DNA of 62,685 nt from Desulfuromonadales bacterium (GCA_016650295.1 JAENWA010000005.1:1-62685), one strand, 5' to 3'. Positions 27,664 to 36,058 are shown, counted from the stretch's first letter. The notes: generated by a model from the sequence alone, not told the origin. A program made the numbers and translations.

Positions 27664-28746
27664 CTATTTGTCTTTTGCCACAGAGGGCACAAAATGGGTG
27701 TAGTAGTGTGTGTATTGATCTATGGCACGTTGATCCCATTCAAATCGTGGTTCGATCACCATCTTGCCGTTTTTGTCGATACAACCGAGCTTGCCGCCAA
27801 GCATGACAGGCGCAAGACCATTTACAAAGATCGAGCCGGACTCAAACTGGGGCTTGATGACCATCTTGCCGGTCTTGTCCATATAACCGACCTTCTTATC
27901 AACCATTAGCGGCGCCAACCCCTCGGAATATATTGTTGGAGAAGGGAATTCCTTATTGATTGTTGGTTTTCCGGTACGATCGATAAGCTGCCATGTACCC
28001 TTTGTTTTCACCGCTGCCACACCGTCGTTGAAATTAGTTCCCTCGGTATACTGGGCCGGTATGATCATGTTGCCGGTATTGTCTACAAAGCCAACCATGC
28101 CGAACTTGCCATTGATCTTGACCATGGCAAGCCCTTCGCGGAACATGGCCGCTTCATAAAACTGAGGCTGAATCACCATCTTGCCGGTTTTATCAATATA
28201 GCCATGCTGTCTTCCGACCTTGACGGCAGCCAAGCCTTCCGAAAAATGCGAGGCATCGTCAAACTGCGGCTTGATGACGTACGTGCCGTTGACATCGATA
28301 AACCCGGCTTTCCCGGCGTTACCCTTGGGAATGACCACTGCAGCGAGACCTTCGCTAAATCCGAACGTAGAAATATAGTCAAATCCGGTAACCGGTGTGC
28401 CAGATTGACCAATATAGGCATACCTGTCGCCCTTCTTGACCGCTGCCCTGCCGTTCAGAAAGAGGGAACCGAAATCAAAGCTCGGTGGTATAACCACCTT
28501 GCCATTGACGTCGATATAGCCATCCTTGCCCTTGATGCGTACTGTCGCGAGTCCCTCGGAAAAAAGAGAGGCCGAGTCGAACTGGGGAGGAATGACAGTT
28601 GTCCCGCCTTGGTCGCAATAACCGTATTTACCATTAAAATTGACAAGAAAACGGAACGAGCTGTCCAGCTTTACCGGCTTTTCCTCTTTATGGCAGGCGG
28701 TGCATAGTGCGAGTGCCAGCAGTGTGAGAATTAGTAAGCGTTTCAT
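27664..28746 (-). CDS. WG-repeat (KWG) exported protein
   Basis: A 360-residue protein: a signal-type N-terminus (LLILTLLALALCTAC), then about nine WG repeats of 35-45 residues (DGYIDVNGKVVIPPSFD, HGYIDKTGKMVIQPQF, VGYMDKTGKMVIKPQFE and so on). WG repeats form beta-rich binding surfaces of unknown role. The cysteine at the end of the leader would suit a lipoprotein, but it also reads CTACH, a CXXCH haem motif, which is odd in this cytochrome-maturation context. It has a good ribosome site (AAGGAG, ATG at 28746). Confidence 0.85.
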   Translation of the reverse strand: MKRLLILTLLALALCTACHKEEKPVKLDSSFRFLVNFNGKYGYCDQGGTTVIPPQFDSASLFSEGLATVRIKGKDGYIDVNGKVVIPPSFDFGSLFLNGRAAVKKGDRYAYIGQSGTPVTGFDYISTFGFSEGLAAVVIPKGNAGKAGFIDVNGTYVIKPQFDDASHFSEGLAAVKVGRQHGYIDKTGKMVIQPQFYEAAMFREGLAMVKINGKFGMVGFVDNTGNMIIPAQYTEGTNFNDGVAAVKTKGTWQLIDRTGKPTINKEFPSPTIYSEGLAPLMVDKKVGYMDKTGKMVIKPQFESGSIFVNGLAPVMLGGKLGCIDKNGKMVIEPRFEWDQRAIDQYTHYYTHFVPSVAKDK

Positions 28747-28770
28747 TTTTTATATCTCCTTGGAAAACTT

Positions 28771-28868
28771 GATGAGAGATGAGTTAAAACCGTTGAGGGA
28801 TGAGAAAAACAATTGAGGGTTTTCTCATCTCTCATCTCTCATCGGTTCTTTTCTCATCTCTCATCGGT
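28771..28868. repeat. heptamer array, GATGAGA type, fold-back
   Basis: Minus strand: the ResB gene end enters ACCGATGAGAGATGAG units, with more GATGAGA units, then CCCTCAATTG and TTCTCATCCCTCAACGG and CTCATCTCTCATC. The last ResB residues (DER) and stop are encoded by the first units. Confidence 0.88.
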
Positions 28869-30212
28869 TTTTCGAACTATTCCACTAAACAACTTAACAA
28901 ACTCATCTTCAGCAAGGCTCTTGTAATATTCCGAGCGACCTGCAACCACAAGACAGAGCTGCCCCTCTTTTTCGCGGATGGAGCCAATAATCTCCCGACG
29001 GAAAAAAAGCAGCCGCCAGATGACACCGATGGTAGCGAGAGCAAAACCGGTGTACACGATAGAGAGCCCGCGCTGCTTGTTGACATAAAAACGGACCCAG
29101 AAGGGCATCTCCTGCATTTCGAGACGATAACCTTCAAAGGTCATGGTGCCATTTTTGGGAACGGTCCCCTCGGCAATTTTTTTCCCGTCACGCTCTACTG
29201 AAATAACGAATACCTGATTATTAAATTCCATCGATCGGGTAACCGGCTTCCCATCTACCAGGGCATAATCCGGGTAGAAACGGGTCGCGAACAGCAATCC
29301 ACCCAGAGTGAAGTGATCCGGTCCACCTTTCAGGACATCAAGCTTCATGTAGGCCCCGCCGATCTCTTTACCGGACGAATCCTTGAGAATGAATAACGGA
29401 GCCACTCCAAGATGCTTGAACATGACCGATGTATGATTCGTATTGTACGGTACATTGATACCGACTTCATGGGATTTTCCGCGGCTGTCAACCAGCATGA
29501 TGCTGATGCCGGTCGGGGTATTGCGGACAACCCGCGGAACAATACTTTTTATGGTGAACGACACATCGGGGAGAGAGCCTATTTCAGGCAGTTTGGGGCC
29601 TGGGTCATCCTTATAGCGTTCAAGCTCACCCTGAAAGGTTTCACCCTGAGCAAGCTCGACATACCCGCGGAACTCGGTATACACACCAATAATGCCGCCG
29701 AAGAGGATCAGGAAGAAACTGACATGAAACAGGGCAAATGCAATTGGGGACAGGCGGTTTTTCACCCCGTAGAACATGTTCCCATTCCCCAGAATGGTGA
29801 AACCGTGTTTGCGGAGCGCCGCGAAGATCTTGTCTTCATTCAGGCCATCGGGCAACGGGTAGTAACTATGGAACGGATAGCCGCCTGCGCTTTCGGGATC
29901 GACAATTTTTGATTCGGACAACACAATCCGGCTCTTGATTACCGGAATGCGCTGCCAAAGGACCAGTGACAGGTTCAGAAAAAACAGAAGCCAAAGGGTC
30001 ACGGTGATCGGCGAGGTATAAATAGTCGTTAACCCGAAAGAATCGAGGAAAGCGACCAAGTCGGGCGACTTTTGCTGCCAATCGAGGTAAATAGTCTTTA
30101 ACAGCCGTTTCTGCGGCACCCACAAACCGGCGGCAAATATTACACCCAGCAGGCAGATAAGCCAGATCGTAAACCGTAGTGAACTGAGAAATTTGTATAA
30201 TTTAGTGAACAT
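28854..30212 (-). CDS. resB: cytochrome c biogenesis protein ResB
   Basis: A 452-residue protein with three N-terminal membrane segments (FTIWLICLLGVIFAAGLWV, ITVTLWLLFFLNLSLVLW, SPIAFALFHVSFFLILFGGIIG). A periplasmic domain of about 200 residues follows, then a final membrane segment (LSIVYTGFALATIGVIWRLLFF), the ResB layout of System II. With CcsA from the next upstream gene it delivers and ligates haem to apocytochromes in the periplasm. His107-like positions cannot be confirmed by eye. The C-terminal DER and stop come from a heptamer array. Confidence 0.9.
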   Translation of the reverse strand: MFTKLYKFLSSLRFTIWLICLLGVIFAAGLWVPQKRLLKTIYLDWQQKSPDLVAFLDSFGLTTIYTSPITVTLWLLFFLNLSLVLWQRIPVIKSRIVLSESKIVDPESAGGYPFHSYYPLPDGLNEDKIFAALRKHGFTILGNGNMFYGVKNRLSPIAFALFHVSFFLILFGGIIGVYTEFRGYVELAQGETFQGELERYKDDPGPKLPEIGSLPDVSFTIKSIVPRVVRNTPTGISIMLVDSRGKSHEVGINVPYNTNHTSVMFKHLGVAPLFILKDSSGKEIGGAYMKLDVLKGGPDHFTLGGLLFATRFYPDYALVDGKPVTRSMEFNNQVFVISVERDGKKIAEGTVPKNGTMTFEGYRLEMQEMPFWVRFYVNKQRGLSIVYTGFALATIGVIWRLLFFRREIIGSIREKEGQLCLVVAGRSEYYKSLAEDEFVKLFSGIVRKTDER

Positions 30213-30224
30213 GTCTGTAAAACA

Positions 30225-30412
30225 GATGAGGGATGAGGGATGAGAGATGAGGACTTCACAAACATGAGCCCCTCAATACTCAACACTCAACACTCATAAG
30301 CCTCTCTCTCATCTTTCATCGGTTCTAACTCATCCCTCATCGGTTCTAACTCATCCCTCATCGGTTCTAACTCATCCCTCATCGGTTCTAACTCATCTCT
30401 CATCGGTTCTAA
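30225..30412. repeat. heptamer array with 21-bp higher-order unit, fold-back
   Basis: The minus strand after the CcsA gene has about five consecutive copies of a 21-bp unit (three heptamers: GTTAGAACC plus GATGAGGGATGA), nearly identical to each other, at 30318-30412. Then come TGAGAGAGAGG, TGAGTGTTGAGTGTTGAGTATTGAGG and finally CCTCATCTCTCATCCCTCATC. The CcsA stop codon TAG is inside the first unit. Confidence 0.9.
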
Positions 30413-31245
30413 CGTACTTGAAACATATGCAGACTGGTATTAACCACCAGATTGACACCAAAGAAGCAGATGATGACAGTGCTCAGAGCAGCAATCGCCA
30501 GCCAGGCCAACCTCTTCTCGCGCCAGCCGAAGGTAACCCGCAGGTGGATGGTGATCCCATAGATAAGCCAGGAGATAAGAGACCAGGTCTCGACAGGATC
30601 CCAGGCCCAGTAGCTCCCCCAGAGGTCTTTTGCCCAAATGGCGCCGGCTGATATCATGATGGTATCGGTGATAAAACCAAACACCACATAACGGAATATC
30701 AACTCGTCCAGACGACCCAGGGAGGGAAACCGCTCATATGACGGATTCGGCACCTCCTGTGCTTCACTCTTCTGTTTCAGCAGAAAAACCACCCCCGCCG
30801 CCATAGCAAGGGAGTAGCCGCCAAAGGAAAGCCAGGCAAAATAGACGTGGATATACAGCCAGATGGTTTTGAGGCTGGCAGCCATTGGGGTCAGCGCCGG
30901 ATTTTGCATGTATCCGTAGCCAAGCATGATGAGCACCAGGGGGACGGTTCCAACCGCTAGCCCTTGCAATTGTTTATTCTGCCAGCCGACGAAGAGGGTA
31001 CCGGCAATGATGAACCACCCCCCCATCAGGGCGTATTCATAATGGCCCGACCACGGGAGGTGCCCCGTGGCATTGAAACGGGCGAGAATAGCCGCCGTTT
31101 GGGCAATAAATCCAAAGAGGACCAGAAGCGTGACCTTTGAAACCACCCGCGGGTTCTTGAACACGAAAGAGTAAATGAAACCGCCGCCCGCAAGAGCGTA
31201 GATCACCATCGATACCAAGTAAAATATTGTTTCCCAGTAAGCCAT
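30409..31245 (-). CDS. ccsA: cytochrome c biogenesis protein CcsA (ResC)
   Basis: A 278-residue protein with about eight membrane segments and the haem-handling WWD-type motif (LWGSYWAWDPVETWSLISWLIY, residues about 215-235). Histidines lie at membrane edges (HVYFAWLSFGG, SLHMFQVR). This is the System II haem lyase/transporter core that works with ResB. The ATG at 31245 has AGAGG six bases upstream. The C-terminal VR is followed by a stop inside the repeat array. Confidence 0.93.
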   Translation of the reverse strand: MAYWETIFYLVSMVIYALAGGGFIYSFVFKNPRVVSKVTLLVLFGFIAQTAAILARFNATGHLPWSGHYEYALMGGWFIIAGTLFVGWQNKQLQGLAVGTVPLVLIMLGYGYMQNPALTPMAASLKTIWLYIHVYFAWLSFGGYSLAMAAGVVFLLKQKSEAQEVPNPSYERFPSLGRLDELIFRYVVFGFITDTIMISAGAIWAKDLWGSYWAWDPVETWSLISWLIYGITIHLRVTFGWREKRLAWLAIAALSTVIICFFGVNLVVNTSLHMFQVR

Positions 31246-31264
31246 TGTAACCTCTTAACATCTT

Positions 31265-31743
31265 GATGAGAGATGAGAGATGAGAGATGAGAAAAACAGG
31301 AAAATATTACTCATTTCACGTCATTCATCATTTTAATTTGGGAAGTGCGTAAAGCCGCTAACTTCTCTGCAAGTGTATCAATTTTAGAATTAACAGCGGT
31401 CAACTCACTAACCGCTACAAATCCGAGATCGCAGGCAATTTCGAGCTGGCACGCAACCTCCATAAGAGAGCCATACGCCAGTTGTGTGAAATGAGCCTGA
31501 TCTTTACGACTGGTTCTACCGCTTCCTTCGGCAATATTCGAAGCAATTGAAATCGCAGCTCGATTGAGTTGTGATACTAATCCAAACTTTTCCTCAGCAG
31601 GAAAGTTTTTTGTTAACTTGTAAGCATCAATTACTAGGCCTTTCGCCAGGTGCCAAACCTGTAATTTATGAAAAACGAATGCTGTTCTCATCACTCATCA
31701 CTCATCACTCATCACTCATCCCTCATCCCTCATCCCTCATCAG
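31265..31743. mobile_element. candidate complete repeat element: G-rich heptamers, four-helix-bundle gene, C-rich heptamers
   Basis: On the minus strand: GATGAGGGATGAGGG units, then four GATGAGT units (31688-31743), then the four-helix-bundle gene, then CTCATCT repeats (31265-31292), which are the reverse complement of the upstream units. The gene thus sits between the two halves that lie side by side at the other loci. Treating this as a mobile element is inference from layout; there are no target duplications I can define. Confidence 0.5.
31311..31694 (-). CDS. four-helix-bundle protein, 23S rRNA intervening-sequence (S23/IVP) family
   Basis: A 127-residue protein with the family pattern FHKLQVWHLAKGLVIDAY, KNFPAEEKFGLVSQLNRAAISIASNIAEGSGR and FTQLAYGSLMEVACQLEIA. 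It forms a helical bundle; relatives occur in intervening sequences of 23S rRNA genes, and Avd of diversity-generating retroelements has a similar fold. The cellular role is unknown. The start codon lies in the last unit of the GATGAGT array (GTGATGAGAACAGC). It interrupts the otherwise functional ResB-CcsA operon. Confidence 0.9.
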   Translation of the reverse strand: MMRTAFVFHKLQVWHLAKGLVIDAYKLTKNFPAEEKFGLVSQLNRAAISIASNIAEGSGRTSRKDQAHFTQLAYGSLMEVACQLEIACDLGFVAVSELTAVNSKIDTLAEKLAALRTSQIKMMNDVK

Positions 31744-32898
31744 ATTCCCAGTTTCTTTCCCAACCGCCCACACTCTGCATCCCGCCTCGTCCTCTTCCAG
31801 CCAGACTCGCTGAGCACTGAATACGATCCGCAATAAAGCTCCGGCTGCCGCCACAAGCCCCCACATCACCATCAATCCGGAATGCCGCTTGCGCACAACC
31901 TGAATCTCCGACCACTGCCCCATCTTCTCACACGTGAGGACAAGCCCTCCCTGTACCACCTTTTGGTCCAACTGGAAGTGCATCCCGGCGTCCAGAATCA
32001 GTTTGTCCCTATTTTTGATAACTACCTTTAAAAGGCCCTGTTCCGGCTGATAATAGGCGTCCACATACATCCTGTCAACCACGGCTTGCCCGTAATAATC
32101 AAAATTTCCCTGTCTCTGGGCCAACCGGTTGAGCTTGACCGGTCCGTTGAATACAATATTAGAGTCCTTGGTCCTGACCATTAAAATCGGCTCGAACAGC
32201 ATGCGCGACATGTAAATTTCGTAGTCGCGATAGGTGAAGCGTTCGCCAGGCTTGAGCGTTCGTAACTGCTCCTTGTTATCCTTGGAAACCAGTAGAATTT
32301 CCGTCGCTCCGTCCGGATACTTCGCGTCCGGCAGGAATTGCTTGATGACCTGCATCCGCGGCAACTCTTCCGGTTTTGGCGTCAGTGGCCCCTTTTTGAG
32401 GACTTGATAGATCTCCACATTATTCAGTTTGGTCGCAATCCCTACGCCGTCCAGCAGTGTCCCGGAAAACTGCCGCAGACTGTCCCATACGCCGGTAAAC
32501 AGGAGCATAAGTATGCCCCCGTATATCAGCGTCGTGCCGAGATAGCCGCTGTCCCGCTTCTCGCCATAATTTCCGCTTGCGTCAAAGCGATATCCTGCGG
32601 TACTCAGCGTCTCCCGCACGTCCGCAACGGGGCGGGAGAACGTCTCACTCTGTCGGGGGCGACGATACCAGGAGCCGTACCGGATGGGTTTCCTTAAAGT
32701 AAGGAGGTTGTACACGAAGCGGAGTGCAATCAGAAGAGCAAAGCAGCTATTGTTGATCAGCAACGGCTTGTATCCGGCCAACGGAATCCGGACATGAAAG
32801 GTGATACTAAGAATGACGCTGAGGGGTATAACGAGAAATATGAGGGGAAACCAGGGAGAAACGAGCGCCAGCCTGGATAGTTTCGATTCGGCTTTCAT
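31723..32898 (-). CDS. ResB-like cytochrome c biogenesis protein
   Basis: About 391 residues. Two N-terminal membrane segments (WFPLIFLVIPLSVILSITFHV, NSCFALLIALRFVYNLL), a third near residue 115 (LGTTLIYGGILMLLFTGVW), a periplasmic domain of about 200 residues and a final segment (SGLMVMWGLVAAAGALLRIVF). ResB topology, third such protein in the run. ATG at 32898 is chosen; an ATG at 32910 sits too close to the AAAGGA site, and a TTG at 32967 has none. The last residues LMRDEG and the stop are encoded by the GATGAGG array, implying the original C-terminus was altered. Confidence 0.82.
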   Translation of the reverse strand: MKAESKLSRLALVSPWFPLIFLVIPLSVILSITFHVRIPLAGYKPLLINNSCFALLIALRFVYNLLTLRKPIRYGSWYRRPRQSETFSRPVADVRETLSTAGYRFDASGNYGEKRDSGYLGTTLIYGGILMLLFTGVWDSLRQFSGTLLDGVGIATKLNNVEIYQVLKKGPLTPKPEELPRMQVIKQFLPDAKYPDGATEILLVSKDNKEQLRTLKPGERFTYRDYEIYMSRMLFEPILMVRTKDSNIVFNGPVKLNRLAQRQGNFDYYGQAVVDRMYVDAYYQPEQGLLKVVIKNRDKLILDAGMHFQLDQKVVQGGLVLTCEKMGQWSEIQVVRKRHSGLMVMWGLVAAAGALLRIVFSAQRVWLEEDEAGCRVWAVGKETGNLMRDEG

Positions 32899-33195
32899 TG
32901 AGATATGCATTTCCTTTGACGGTGAACTTATGGAGTTGGGGCTGCCCAAAGTTTGAGATAATAGCAAATATCACAGATAATGGGAACAGAAATGTTCCGG
33001 CGTTTGTCAGGGTTACCATTTGACCGGCCGGTCACATCCCCTACCTCACATTGGTAGCAATGGCTCACAAGACCTTCCCTTTGTTGTGACCAAAAGGCAG
33101 TTCCCGCCGCTCTGCTTCTCTATGCGGTTAGTTAGTCCAACATGTGCCTGCGCTATCTCGTAGAACCGTAGTTGTCATTTTTCTGGCCTGATCAC
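32899..33195. other. intergenic, no feature recognised
   Basis: Nearly 300 bases upstream of the ResB-like gene and downstream of the membrane-TPR gene. It must contain the promoter of the cytochrome-maturation run, but I cannot point to convincing -35/-10 boxes. No repeat array and no open frame worth calling. Confidence 0.5.
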
Positions 33196-35262
33196 TCATC
33201 GTTTTTTTTTGGCAAGAGCTAGTCCTAGATTGTTCTGTGCATATGTGTCATTGGGACTAATCCGAAGTACATTCTGGAATTCCTGAATTGCAGCGTCCAG
33301 ATCCCCTTTTTTAGCAAGAACAACTCCTAAGTTGCAATGTGCATCGATGTCATTGGGACTTAACCGAAGGGCATTCTGGTATTCCCGAATCGCTGAGTCC
33401 AGATCCCCCTTACTAAGAAGAGCATCCGCCATATTGATATACGCATCTTTGAAATTGGGGCTTATCCGAAGTGTTACCTGAAATTCATGAATTGCAGCGT
33501 CCAAGTACCCTTTTTTAGCGTAAACACGTCCCAGGTTGTAATGCGTTTTCGTATCGTCAGGATTTATCTGAAGTGCAACTTTGTATTCCCGAATCGCTGA
33601 GTCCAGGTCCCCCTTTCGAACAAGAGCAACTCCCAAATTGTTATGTGCTTTCAAGTTATTGGGACTTATCCGAATTGCTTCTTGGTATTCTCGAATTGCT
33701 GCTTCAAGGTTTCCATTCATATCAAGAGTAAATCCCAAATTATAATGTGCTTTCGCATCGTTAGGGCTTAACTGAAGTGCTACTTGGCATTCCCGAATCG
33801 CTGCATCCAAATCCCCTTTTTCAGCAAGAGCAAGCCCAAGGCTACCGTGTGAATCGGGGTGATTGGGCCTTATCCGAATTGCTTCATGGTATTGGTGGAT
33901 TGCTGCATTAAGGTTCCCTTTCTCAGCAAGAGCAAGTCCAAGGTTGTAATGAACTGAATAGCTTCCGGGGGCTACTTGAAGTGAATGTTGGTAAAGAGAA
34001 ATACTGTCTCGCCAGTAACGGAGTTGCTGCCACGTTAATACGACCGATGCAAAAATGACAGCACTACCAACCAGAGCAAGAATGCCATCCCGGTGTTGCA
34101 TACCCCTTATTAAATCCGGAACTCCCCATGCAGCGATGATGAAAAGACCTATCGAGGGGATGTAAGAGTAGCGGTCAGCCATTGACTGGCTTCCCACCTG
34201 GATTAAGCCAATAACCGGCAGAAGTGTAACTATAAACCAGAACCAACCCACTAGAAGATACGGAAATCGGAGCCTGGTTGCTATAACCGCTATCGATACA
34301 AGGAGCAGAAATGACAGTGAGCAGATAATTTGCCAGAACTGGAACTCCGAGGGTAAAGGGTACAAGACAGCAAGATCGTGGGGCCAGACTGTTTTGCCAA
34401 TGTATTTTACATAGGCAATCATGGCATTTTCAATGCGGTAAATTAAGGATATTGATTCAAAGCTGGATACCGCCCCTCCCTCATGCTGGGCATATATGGT
34501 TACGATACCCGAAATGAGTGAACAGGCAAAGAAAGGGATTTTTTCTTTTATTAAGGAGATTATAACAAAATGCTGACGTTGACCTTGTTTATGCTCCTCA
34601 TGGACATATCTATCGAAAGGCCAAAAATCAATCAAGAGCATAACTAATGGGAGGGTTACGAGCATCGGTTTAGACATAAGACCAAGCATGAAGGAAATGA
34701 GAGAAAAAATGTAACTCGCAGGTCTATGCTTTACCACGTATTCGGCATAAAAGAGGAGTGAAACGAACCAGAAAAACGCACTTAGGACATCCTTCCGTTC
34801 AGCAACCCAAGCCACCGACTCCACATGCAAAGGATGGAGGGCGAACAAAGCAGCGACAAATATACTTTGCCAAAGTGAGCCAGTTAAACGGAGCAGGAGG
34901 AAAATAAGGAGCACCGTGGAGATGGAATGAATAAGAACATTTGTGAGGTGATGACCACGAGGGTTCAAACCGTAAATCTGGGCATCTGTCATGTGCGAAA
35001 GCCAAGTAATTGGGTGCCAGTTGGCAGCTTCAACGGATGAAAAAGCCCAAGATATATTTTTGCCGGTTATTCCGGATGAAATATGGACGTTATCTGTTAC
35101 GTAGGAAGGATCGTCAAAAGTCGAGAACGGGTGATCGCCTACCTGGAAATAAACGGCTAGGGTAATGACAACTAATGCTATGCAAAGTACGATAACATTG
35201 CGCTTGCTATTGCACTTTTCGAAGGCAATGGCTTTCTCCCCTATCCAATCGAGCATCGTCAT
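33196..35262 (-). CDS. membrane protein with C-terminal TPR repeats (TMTC-like)
   Basis: A 688-residue protein. About ten membrane segments in residues 1-435 carry FSTFDDPSYVTDNVHISSG in the first loop, HPLHVESVAWVAERKDVLSAFFW and GSQSMADRYSYIPSIG. From about 450 on there are seven full TPRs and a partial one (AHYNLGFTLDMNGNLEAAIREYQEAIRISPNN and similar), highly alike, suggesting recent internal duplication. Similar to the 581-residue paralogue at 19165. Probably a periplasmic or membrane glycosyltransferase by family analogy. The ATG at 35262 has AGAGG upstream. Confidence 0.82.
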   Translation of the reverse strand: MTMLDWIGEKAIAFEKCNSKRNVIVLCIALVVITLAVYFQVGDHPFSTFDDPSYVTDNVHISSGITGKNISWAFSSVEAANWHPITWLSHMTDAQIYGLNPRGHHLTNVLIHSISTVLLIFLLLRLTGSLWQSIFVAALFALHPLHVESVAWVAERKDVLSAFFWFVSLLFYAEYVVKHRPASYIFSLISFMLGLMSKPMLVTLPLVMLLIDFWPFDRYVHEEHKQGQRQHFVIISLIKEKIPFFACSLISGIVTIYAQHEGGAVSSFESISLIYRIENAMIAYVKYIGKTVWPHDLAVLYPLPSEFQFWQIICSLSFLLLVSIAVIATRLRFPYLLVGWFWFIVTLLPVIGLIQVGSQSMADRYSYIPSIGLFIIAAWGVPDLIRGMQHRDGILALVGSAVIFASVVLTWQQLRYWRDSISLYQHSLQVAPGSYSVHYNLGLALAEKGNLNAAIHQYHEAIRIRPNHPDSHGSLGLALAEKGDLDAAIRECQVALQLSPNDAKAHYNLGFTLDMNGNLEAAIREYQEAIRISPNNLKAHNNLGVALVRKGDLDSAIREYKVALQINPDDTKTHYNLGRVYAKKGYLDAAIHEFQVTLRISPNFKDAYINMADALLSKGDLDSAIREYQNALRLSPNDIDAHCNLGVVLAKKGDLDAAIQEFQNVLRISPNDTYAQNNLGLALAKKKR

Positions 35263-35676
35263 CTTAACCTCTGTAACCTGTCATAACCCTGATATTCGAC
35301 CTTCTGTTAAGAAGTCTTACCTCTCAACTTACAGATTTCCTTCGCGTTCTCGCTTGGAAGCGCCTACTTTTGGTTGCTTCTTCGCGGTTCAAATGCCGGA
35401 TTCAGGATTATTCGACGGTTCAAGGGATACTGGAGCAAGCATATAGCAGTGCAGCGACAAGAGCCGGGAAAATCAGGAATATAAGACCGGGAGGGTAGAT
35501 GAGATACTGCTTCGAATCAGCCATTGCGGACAAATACCTTGGTACTCTTTATCTTCCGCACCAAACCCTTCAAACCTTCCCCTTATCAAGGGAGATTTAA
35601 AAGCTTCCCCCTTTATGCCCCAGAGGGTACTGACAAGGGGGGACTGAGGGGGGTTGGTTTTAGATTTTACGCGGCA
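35263..35676. other. intergenic, degenerate sequence without a supported gene
   Basis: About 414 bases between the membrane-TPR gene and a small secreted-protein gene. It contains runs such as CCCCTTATCAAGGGAGATTT and ACAAGGGGGGACTGAGGGGGG, a C/G-rich palindromic phrase common as dispersed intergenic repeats. A plus-strand open frame crossing it has no plausible protein features, and I do not call it. Confidence 0.45.
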
Positions 35677-35940
35677 CTAATCTTCTTCATCTGTTTTGTT
35701 TGCCGCCTTGCGCGCGGCTCTCTTTTCATTCAGCTGCTTCTTCTGTTCAACTTTTTGTACTACGGCCTTTTCCTGTTTTTCCCGCTCTTCTTTAATGACA
35801 ATAGCCGCCTGTTTATCATCATCTCCGCCGTTGTATTCGATAATGATTTCCGTATCGGTCTCCCTGATGGTTCCCTGACCGGCATGCGCAGACGGGGCCA
35901 GCAATGTAAACCATGCAACAAGATAGAGTATATTTTTCAT
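35677..35940 (-). CDS. small secreted lysine/glutamate-rich protein
   Basis: An 87-residue protein with a clean signal peptide (LYLVAWFTLLAPSAHA, cleavage near residue 20). A short beta-like stretch (TDTEIIIEYNGGDDDKQAAIVI) leads into a highly charged region (REKQEKAVVQKVEQKKQLNEKRAARKAA) that probably forms one long helix. AGAGGA precedes the ATG. Function unknown; it is followed on the same strand only by non-coding sequence. Confidence 0.72.
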   Translation of the reverse strand: MKNILYLVAWFTLLAPSAHAGQGTIRETDTEIIIEYNGGDDDKQAAIVIKEEREKQEKAVVQKVEQKKQLNEKRAARKAANKTDEED

Positions 35941-35950
35941 GTTGGTTCCT

Positions 35951-36058
35951 CTTTGACTTCCTTCGACTTCCTTCGACTCCGCTCAGGACAGGCCGCTCAG
36001 GACAAGCCTTTCAGCCCTTCACCCTTCACCCTTCACCCTTCACCCTTCACCCTTCAAC
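35951..36058. repeat. heptamer array, GGGTGAA type
   Basis: Minus strand just after the lipoprotein stop: GGTTGAA, then six GGGTGAA units, GGGCTGAAAGG, then TCCTGAGCGG twice and GTCGAAGGAA twice. Only the G-rich half is present. The adjoining GACTCCGCTCAGGACA phrase is a common dispersed repeat. Confidence 0.8.

Noticed and set aside
30318-30412. CRISPR array
   Set aside because: Units are contiguous 21-mers without unique spacers, and no cas genes are present.
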